Shown here: positions 26,001 to 32,800 of the stretch, one piece after another
Layout of the letters: every line of letters starts with the position of its first letter
Position numbering within the stretch: the first letter of the stretch is position 1
Origin: an uncultured Bacteroidales bacterium
GTDB lineage: Bacteria; Bacteroidota; Bacteroidia; Bacteroidales; P3
DNA: 46,731 nucleotides
Assembly (NCBI GenBank): GCA_900318275.1
Contig: ONJY01000015.1
Span: forward strand, 1 to 46,731
Direction: 5' to 3'
Made by a program: the position numbers and the translations under genes
The notes under the pieces: generated by a model
Told to the model about the DNA's origin: nothing
Databases searched by the model: none
Seen by the model: the letters and a program-made list of their open reading frames with translations, nothing else

Positions 26001-29000
26001 GCTGACCACGACGGTATATTGTGAGGAACTCATCAGGGTGTCAATAGTCACCACGGTATCGGTGACAATCACGTTGACCGCCGTGTCGTTGCCACGAAGC
26101 ATCACAAGATGGTAGTTGCCGGTCTCGCTGGAGTCAACGATGGTAATCGTTACCTCGTTCGCGCTGATGTCGCTCACGCTGACGTTCTGCGGGCGCTGGC
26201 ACGAGGGAGCCACCGTGACGGTAAGGTCGTCGATATAGACGCTGTTATAGCTGCCGTTGTAGCGCAGGGCTATGTAGCCTGAGGTGTGGCCTGCAAAAGT
26301 AACCTCAAACGGCTCGTACACGTAGGTGCCTGAGTTGTGGAGCTGCTCGATGGACACGAAGGTGCTAGCGTCGTCGGGGTTGCTCATCACACCAACTTCC
26401 ATGTAGGCGCTGGTGCTGCCAGAGAGTTGCCATAGGGTGAGCATCAAGCTGCTCAAGTCGCCCTCGAAGGGAGGCAGGGCCAAGATGGTGCGGACGCTGC
26501 TATAGCTGTAGGTGCACAACGACTTGCTGCCACTGTGGACATAGGAACCGTTGTAGACATAGGGGTAGTTGCTACTGTAGCGGTTAAGCACATGCCAGCA
26601 GGCGTCGTTGAAGACGTTGGCACTGCCGCTTGAGCTGCTGGCGGGGTAGCTCTCAAAGCCTTCGGTCCAGGGCAGGCTGTCAATAGCTATGGCCACACAT
26701 GGCGTGGTTACCTGCACAGTGCGTATCAGGGCTTCATCACCGCCGCAGTCGGCGACAACGCCGAAGGTGTAGGTGGTGTTGGCGCTGAGTTCATCGAAAG
26801 TATAGGAAGTGTCGGTGGCGGTGCCGGCAAGGGTGGTGTCGGTGTCGCTGATGACATAGACATTGTAGCTGGCGCTGCTGTTGGCGGTATCAACCCATGT
26901 GAGGGTTACGCTTTCGGCGGTGGTGAGGCTGTCGACGACTGCCAGACCGTTGACGGGGAAGCAGGTGGGCTCATCACCGGGAGTATAATAGATGGTTGTC
27001 TTGGGCAGGAAGTTCTGCTGGCTAACGCTGGTGCCGTAGCCGCCCATGGAGGTGCCGGTGGCATTGACGCCGTACCAAGTGCAGCTCGTATAGGAACCGC
27101 TCGTGGGCTGCTCGAAGGCAATCATGAGGTTGCCACCCATGTACTGATACGGGGTGGTGAAGGTAACCTCCATCTTGTTGCTGGCAATGGAGAGCGAGCC
27201 GGTGTAGACCTGCTGCATGTCATCGGTGGGCACGACGCTCGACACGGTGGTGGCGGCGGTCTCGGTCATGTAGACCTGGAAGCTGGCACCCGACCAAGCG
27301 GCACTGGAGGTGCTTGCGTGGAAGACCAACTTGTCGATGATGCCGAACTGAATCTGTGCCAGGTCAGCAGCAGGGATGATAAAGCGGGTATGAATGTGGT
27401 TGTCAACATAGTAACCATAGATAGGCACATAGTCGTTGGTGGCTGTGCCGTCGTTGACGGTTAACATGTAGGCGTTGGTCGGCACGAAGGTTATCGTGCT
27501 GCTCCAGGTGCTGTAGCCTTCCTGCTCCTCGGTGCAGTCGCGGCGCACCTTGGCGGTGTAGGCCTGCTCAGGGGTGAGGGTGTCGATGGTCAAGGAAGTG
27601 CCATCGGTGACGTCAATATAGTTGTTGGTGTCGCCGTTGAAGCAAATCTGCCAGGCCGAGCCGGTGGGGTCGCTCCATGTCAGGGTGGCGGTGGTGCCGT
27701 CGCCGGGGGTGAGAACGGCTCTCAAGTTGGCGGGGGCGGGGCAAGCCACAGTGGTAGTGACGTTGCGCACAACACTGTAGTCGCTCTCCTCACCGCCGCA
27801 AAGGGCTTTCACTCTGACATTGTAAGTGGTGGTGGCATCGAGGCCGGTAAGCACGGCAAAGGTGTCGGTAACGGTTTCCTCCATCCACGTTGTATCTGCA
27901 GTTTTCTTATATTCAATCTGGAAGTTGCCGGCATCGCTCACCCAAGTGAAGGTGGCGGTGTGGGCGGTGGTGATGCTGTCGATGCAGGCGAAGTTCTCCA
28001 CGCGCATGCAACTCGGTGCCACACGAAGCACCACGTTGTCTATCGACAGATAGTAGTTATCACTGGAACCGCCGGTGTAGCGGAAAGCCAGACGGACGGT
28101 GTCGATCATGCCTGCGGGGATGGTGACCTCCTCAAGGGTCTTTGTGGTGGTCTGAGCGCAGGACCGCATTTCGACGAATGTGCTGGCATCGGTGGGGTCG
28201 GTCATATAGCCCATGCTGAGAGTACCGTTGTAGGTGCCTGTGCCCTCGTTGCGGTATGTGAACTGCAGCTGCAAGGTCTCGGTGCTCTCGAAGACAGGCA
28301 GTATGGAGTATATCGGCGTGCTTTGACTGCTCTTGAAGAAGAGACAGTTGCCGCTGACGGCGTAGTTCGAGCTGCCAGACATGTAGGCCTGGGGATAGGA
28401 ACTGGTGGAAGAGCTCATGTTGAGGAACTCCCAGCAACCAGGCATCTCGTGGTCGGGGTAGCCGGCCGGGGCAGTGTAATCGTCGGACAAGGCGGCGTAG
28501 CCGTCGTCAAAGTTCTCAACATAAGGGTTGTCGCTGTCGATGGTGGCGCTGCTGCAGGCGGTGCGGCCGCTAACCACCACGAGACGTGCAGGACCGTCGA
28601 CACCGCAGTCGGCCTCAACGCCGAAAGTGTAGGCGGTATTGGGCTGCAGGGTGTCGATGGTGTAGGATGTGTCGCTGACGTTGGCAAGCAAGGTGGTGTC
28701 GGTGCCGTTGATACGGTAGACATTGTACGTGGCACCGCTGTTGTTGGTGTCCGACCAATTAAAGGTGAGGCTCTCACTGGTGGTGAGGCTGCCATCGATG
28801 GCAAGATTCTTGACAGCGTAGCAGTCGGGGATAGATGTGCCCTCTATCACGACATTGTCGACGAAGAAGGCGTCGCCGGTGGGGTTCACGGAGCCGTCCT
28901 TGGTGTATGCCCAGGTGAATGTGTGTTGTCCGGCAGTGACGGGGAAAGTATAGGTTTCCCATGTGTCACGGTCGCCGTAGGCAAACTGCTGTGTGCCGTC

Positions 29001-29324
29001 GATTGAGAATTTGCAGACGTCCCATGACGTACCCTCGCCGAAGATACCGCCGAGGAAGCTGATAGAGCCTTCGGTGAGGAACGTAAACGTCGCCGAAATG
29101 GACGACGTTGAGCTTGAGATGCCGGAGTTACCGCTCTTAATGCAGTAGGTGCCAGCATGGCCGTTACCCTGCGAGGTGTTGGTCACAACCCACGGATAGC
29201 TGCTACTGTTGGTCCATCCTGCTGGAATCGCATTGTCCTCAAAATCGTAGAGATCCTGAGCCTGCGATGCAAACGGCAGCAACATCGCCGCCATAAGCAC
29301 CAAAGTTCGTAGAAACTTTTTCAT
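23028..29324 (-). CDS. Giant T9SS-secreted modular protein (2098 aa)
   Basis: Signal peptide 1-22 (ending ASQAQ). A jelly-roll module (choice-of-anchor J type, about 24-175) and an FN3 follow, then another jelly-roll (272-440) and a 355-aa cassette (440-790). Next are FN3, a jelly-roll (881-1045), FN3, a jelly-roll (1133-1300), a second copy of the cassette (1303-1656) and FN3. A domain with the acidic turn DGYGDGWNG, probably calcium-binding, sits at about 1742-1850. Two InlB-B-like repeats (about 1860-2010) and a type-A T9SS sorting domain (SLFPNPASTSVTI to RKLIIK) end the protein. No enzyme motif is visible; I infer a surface binding role. Signal peptide and leader resemble those of the 1965-aa and 2085-aa paralogues upstream. 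Confidence 0.92.
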   Translation of the reverse strand: MKKFLRTLVLMAAMLLPFASQAQDLYDFEDNAIPAGWTNSSSYPWVVTNTSQGNGHAGTYCIKSGNSGISSSTSSISATFTFLTEGSISFLGGIFGEGTSWDVCKFSIDGTQQFAYGDRDTWETYTFPVTAGQHTFTWAYTKDGSVNPTGDAFFVDNVVIEGTSIPDCYAVKNLAIDGSLTTSESLTFNWSDTNNSGATYNVYRINGTDTTLLANVSDTSYTIDTLQPNTAYTFGVEADCGVDGPARLVVVSGRTACSSATIDSDNPYVENFDDGYAALSDDYTAPAGYPDHEMPGCWEFLNMSSSTSSYPQAYMSGSSNYAVSGNCLFFKSSQSTPIYSILPVFESTETLQLQFTYRNEGTGTYNGTLSMGYMTDPTDASTFVEMRSCAQTTTKTLEEVTIPAGMIDTVRLAFRYTGGSSDNYYLSIDNVVLRVAPSCMRVENFACIDSITTAHTATFTWVSDAGNFQIEYKKTADTTWMEETVTDTFAVLTGLDATTTYNVRVKALCGGEESDYSVVRNVTTTVACPAPANLRAVLTPGDGTTATLTWSDPTGSAWQICFNGDTNNYIDVTDGTSLTIDTLTPEQAYTAKVRRDCTEEQEGYSTWSSTITFVPTNAYMLTVNDGTATNDYVPIYGYYVDNHIHTRFIIPAADLAQIQFGIIDKLVFHASTSSAAWSGASFQVYMTETAATTVSSVVPTDDMQQVYTGSLSIASNKMEVTFTTPYQYMGGNLMIAFEQPTSGSYTSCTWYGVNATGTSMGGYGTSVSQQNFLPKTTIYYTPGDEPTCFPVNGLAVVDSLTTAESVTLTWVDTANSSASYNVYVISDTDTTLAGTATDTSYTFDELSANTTYTFGVVADCGGDEALIRTVQVTTPCVAIAIDSLPWTEGFESYPASSSSGSANVFNDACWHVLNRYSSNYPYVYNGSYVHSGSKSLCTYSYSSVRTILALPPFEGDLSSLMLTLWQLSGSTSAYMEVGVMSNPDDASTFVSIEQLHNSGTYVYEPFEVTFAGHTSGYIALRYNGSYNSVYIDDLTVTVAPSCQRPQNVSVSDISANEVTITIVDSSETGNYHLVMLRGNDTAVNVIVTDTVVTIDTLMSSSQYTVVVSALCDDGTETSTVSTVFNTSCETATLPWSEDFEAYAAGNLTIPCWQNEHISGGGSQVFKIYTSAMGGNSTHMLQLPDMTNGTMTKLVLPEMELEVGTAYQFSIDIYRNTTSYPDEGVRIFASTNGQIEGATELGFLHRNYQQTDGGVVHAETASAWYTYEFLIPDTIRGLVNIILRGESSYGASTYMDNLSVVVAPDCLRPQEFTIVDSITTAHTATFTWVSDAGNFQMEYKKAVDTSWTVATVTDTFAVLTGLDANTAYNARVKAICSGDESLYSHVINFSTTVSCPAPANLRAVLTPGNGTTATLTWSDPTGSAWQICFNGDTNYIDVTDSASYTFDTLTPEQAYTAKVRRDCTNEQEGYSTWSSTITFVPTDAYSLIVNDGTSTNSYVPIYGTYVDEGIHSRFIIPAADLAQLGFGVINKLVFHASNTSVTWSGASFQVYMTETDATTVSSVVSTTDMEQVYSGSLSIANNKMEVDFTTPYQYMGGNLMIAFEEPTTGSWSSCSWYGISATGASMGGYGSSVSQQNFLPKTTIFFTPGDEPTCFPVTNLMVDESLTTDESITVTWEDTVNSAASYNVYIFDGTDTVAYTTTTTSYTFQNLQPSTIYTILVAANCGSDEAIMRSVVTHTDCAGGGCAITIVATDGYGDGWNGAYIDIMQNGISIAHCSATDQGLEDTPATETFTYQVCSSSPVTFVWHSGEYDDEASFIIKNANDSVLYTVADASSLNNGATFYTATNPCEGVPIIVPDTFYVTLNSANSTMGTVSPAGVTAVADGGSFTATATAATGYHFVSWTDAAGAVVSTANPYTFSVTADVTLIGTFEANSTPTYYTVSVSSADTTMGTVSCTPSGSVEAGTSVTATATPATNHIFTGWVNAAGDTVSTANPYTFTVTADITLVGTFRYNGVGIETVSLDNVSLFPNPASTSVTISGLEAKATVTLVDINGHVSGQWTAKDNTLTIDLTNYATGTYFVRIVGEQAMAVRKLIIK
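24356..25415 (-). repeat. Shuffled 355-aa coding cassette, copy 2 of 3
   Basis: Runs from the FN3 with TTAHTATFTWVSDAGNFQMEYKK, through PANLRAVLTPGNGTTATLTW and the jelly-roll with SFQVYMTETDATTVSSV, to SQQNFLPKTTIFFTPGDEPTC. Very similar to 26950-28005 in the same gene and 33090-34155 in the next gene. Confidence 0.88.
26950..28005 (-). repeat. Shuffled 355-aa coding cassette, copy 1 of 3
   Basis: Same order of blocks as copy 2: TTAHTATFTW, PANLRAVLTPGDGTTATLTW, SFQVYMTETAATTVSSV, QYMGGNLMIAF, SQQNFLPKTTIYYTPGDEPTC. Long stretches are identical to copy 2 at protein level. Confidence 0.88.
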
Positions 29325-29397
29325 GATGTTTTGTAATTGGTTAATACTATGTTTATTAATTGATTATTTGCTTTTCTCCTACGGGAGTTTTAATGTG

Positions 29398-29428
29398 CAA
29401 ATGTATGAATAATATTTTATCTGGCCAA
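29398..29428 (-). promoter_or_regulatory. Promoter of the 2098-aa surface protein gene
   Basis: On the minus strand TTG (29428-29426), 20 nt, then TACATTTG (29405-29398). Confidence 0.72.
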
Positions 29429-29528
29429 CTTTTTTTTCTTAAAAAAAACAAACCTCAACCTAACAGCCACAAAACCAACCGACAACAATCAGCCTACAAA
29501 GCTAAAGACATAAACCATAACACTTTAG

Positions 29529-29572
29529 CCGTCCTTAGCCCGTCCTAGACCCGTCCTAAACCCGTCCTAACC
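29529..29572. repeat. 11-bp tandem array, unit CCGTCCTAAAC
   Basis: Four head-to-tail units: CCGTCCTTAGC, CCGTCCTAGAC, CCGTCCTAAAC, CCGTCCTAACC. In the same phase, more decayed 11-mers beginning AC can be traced leftwards to 29452, and two more (CTACTCATCAC, CCACTCTCACA) to the right. The same unit recurs at 42344. The array is 100 bp upstream of the -33 element of the 2098-aa gene. Confidence 0.92.
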
Positions 29573-29599
29573 CTACTCATCACCCACTCTCACAAACTC

Positions 29600-29640
29600 A
29601 AAAAAAAGAAAGGGCTCCCGTATTGGAAACCCCTTCTTTG
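29600..29640 (-). terminator. Probable terminator of the 1965-aa surface protein gene
   Basis: Imperfect GC hairpin (AAGAAAGGGCTCC with GGAAACCCCTTCTT) followed on the minus strand by eight T. The stem has mismatches, so this is less certain than the other terminators. Confidence 0.65.
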
Positions 29641-29654
29641 GTTAGAGCGTTAAC

Positions 29655-29887
29655 GCTGTCGCTTAGCGCACCACGAGGACGCGCTTGGCGGGAGCGTTGC
29701 CGACCTTCACCATGTAGACGCCACTGCTCTCCATGGTGAACTCCATGGTCTCGCCGGCGTTGGCCTTGGTGGCGACGGTGCGGCCGTTGAGGTCGTAGAT
29801 GTAGATGTCCTCACCCTCGGCGCCACGCACCACGATGCGGTTGCCGGTGCTGAAGATGTTCATGTCGGCAGTGACATCGTCGATGCC
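29655..29887 (-). repeat. 233-bp 3'-end block shared with the next paralogue
   Basis: Covers the stop codon and the last 75 or so codons of the 1965-aa gene. I count about eight differences from the block at 35869-36101, with no indel, far closer than the rest of the two genes. Confidence 0.92.
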
Positions 29888-32800
29888 TTGGTGCTGACGG
29901 AACATAGCGGTGATGGTGATGGCGGCGCCGTAGTCGGCATAGAGCTGACGCACGATGCCGAAGTTGGCGCTGGTCTCAGTGGTGTAGATGGTGGTATCAC
30001 CCATCGGCTGACCGGCCACGGAGATAGCGAACTGCCAGGCATAGAGCTCGTAACCAGCATTGGCGGTGGCAGTTGCAGACAAGGTGTCGCCGACGGCGAC
30101 CATCATGGTGCCGTTCGGGTTGATGCTACCCATGGTGGCGTCGTTGACGGTGTAGGTCACAGAGATGCTGTCGGGCGTGGGCACGCCGGCCTGGAAGAAG
30201 GCGTTGACGGACACGCTTGTGATGCCATAGTGCAACATCGTGTCAACGAGAAGGAAGCCGGACGGGAAGCGAGCATCGGCAGTGTCGGCTGTACCGTCGC
30301 TGTAGCTTATGATCCAAGCCACGAAACTGTTGCCGGTGGTCGGGATGGCAGTGAAAGAGACGGTGTCGCCAGCATGATAGATGTAGGTGCCGGGAGCCGG
30401 GTTGGTGGTACCAAGGTTGGCATCGTTGGTGGCGAAGCTCACAACCAGACTGTCGGGCTGCTGCGGCTGGGTGCTGTCGGCCTCGAAGTTGGCTATGAAG
30501 GTCTTGTCGCTGGTGACGGTGACGTTGATGGTAGGCTCGTCGCTGATGACATTGATGCCGAAGCCCGAGCTCTGGGTCCAGTTGACGAAGCGGAAGCCGG
30601 GATTGGCTGTAGCCTCCAGGGTGGCGAAGTCGCCGGCGGTGTAGGTGCCGCCACCGGTGGCGGTGCCCATGGTGCTGTCATTGACCTGGACGGTGATGGT
30701 GTAGGTGGTCGTGTTGTCAAGGAAGACGGCCGTGAGGTCGAGGTTGGTGGCAGCCACGAAGGTGTAGGGGTTGTCGGTGCTGATGGTCACGTTGTCGGCG
30801 TCGACCCAGCGGTCGAAGGCATAGCCCGACGCCGCTGTGGCGCTGATGGTGACGCTGTCGCCGATAGCATAGATGCCACTGCCGGCGACGGTACCGTAGG
30901 CTGGGTTGTTAGGATTGAGGTTTACGGTCACCTGGTTGGCACCAGCCTGTTCGCGGACGATAAAGTCGTCGATGGAGAGACGGAAATTGTCGGTGCAGTT
31001 GAAGTGACGCAGAGCAATGTAGATAGTCTCGCCGGCATAAGCGCTGAGGTCGATAACCGGATGGAAGACGCCGGTAGAGAGCGTCCACTCCTGAATCATG
31101 GTGAATGCGCTGACGACAGGCGACGTGGTGGAGATATAGACACCGTAGTGCTCGGCAGGCCAGCTCTGGTCCTGAGCGGTGGCGGTCCATGTCACCTCGT
31201 AGCTACCAGTGGCGGGCATGGCGAGCGGCGGAGTGACGAGCCAGTTGTCGGGAGTGAGAGCGGCGCTGTTATAGGATGCCGACTGGATGGTTCCAGAGGT
31301 ATTAAAGATAAACCAGTTCTGACCGTCGCCGTCGGCGTCAATCAATGTCCAGCAGGAAGGAATCTCGTTGAATTCCTCCTCGAAGGGGAACGTTGAGACC
31401 GCGCCGCAGGGCGTGGTGACGCTGACGGTGGCAATAATGGCGCTGTCGTCGGTTGCACAGATGGCGCGGACGCCGAAGGTGTAAGCAGTGGTGGCCAAGA
31501 GGCCGTTGATGGTATAGCTAGTGTCGGTGGTGGTGCCCACATAGGTGGCGCCATTGTAGACGCTGTAGCTGGCAGCGCTGCTGTTCCAGCTGATGGTAGC
31601 GCTGCTCTCGTCGACGTTGGTCACTGCCAAGCCGGTGACAGGCAGGCAGGTGGGCGGAAGGCCTAAGTAGAGGCTGTCGATATACAGATACAACTTGTCG
31701 TATGAAGTGCACTTGATGCTGACGTATTTCACGCCCTGCGGCAAGAACTGACTATAGACGACATAGTCGAGGTCCACAATATTTGTCACCTCAGGGAGCC
31801 ATGTGAAGGACTCGGTGGCATTGTTGGTGGTGGAGTAGCCTACGGCGAAACTCTCGGCCCAGGTAGCGGAACCTGCCTTGTAGCGGAACTCTATCATTAT
31901 GCTGTCGTCATCGGTGCCGCTCAACTCAGGCGAAATGAGATACTGGGGAGGTGTAGTGGTGTAGTAGAACCTGAAGCAACCACCATCGTTGATGCCGTTG
32001 TTGGTGCTTAAGCCTGTGGATGCATGGATGTTAGACACAGTCCAGCAGGCGATAGTGGGATTGTTCTGTTCGAAGGTCTCCAAGTAAGGGATGGGTATTG
32101 CCGCACAGGCGGTGTTGACGGTCACAGTGACGGTGTCGCTGTAGTCGCCGCCGCAGTCAACGACAACGCCGAAGGTGTAGGCGGTAGTCGGCATGAGGTT
32201 CTCTATCAGATAGCTGGTATCGTTGGTAGTGCCCAAGACGCTGCTGTCGGCCATATCGAGGACGATGAAGTCGGTGGCGTCGCTCAGCCAGCTGAGGGTG
32301 ATGCTCTCGGCGGTGATCGCGGTGTCTACTGCAGTGAGACGCGACACAGGGGGGCAGTCGGGGAGTTCCTCGATGGTCACATCATCGACATACCAATAAT
32401 AGTATGTAGCTGTCGGCGCTGCGCGGAGAGCCATGCGGACGCTGTCAGGGACGCCGGCGAACATGACGGTGCGCTGGCCGTAGACAGAGGAACCGGTGGT
32501 GAAGAACTCAGTGTAATTGTAGGAATCCAGAACCACGAAGGACGCTGGGTTGGTGATGTCGGTCATATAGCCAACGTCGAAGGTACCGCTGGAAGAGGTG
32601 TTGCTCTGGGCGCGGAGCCAGAATTTCATCTGCAGGGTGTTGGCCTCAGCAGCCAGTTCGGGCAGCACGAGGATGTTGTTTGTAGAGCCGCTGAATTGGA
32701 TGGCGTTTGTGCCGCTGTGCGAGTTGGCGGACACCACGTAGGTATAGCCGCTGCCCACCGTGGTCCAGCAGTCGGGGGTGGCGTTAGTACCCAGCCCCTC

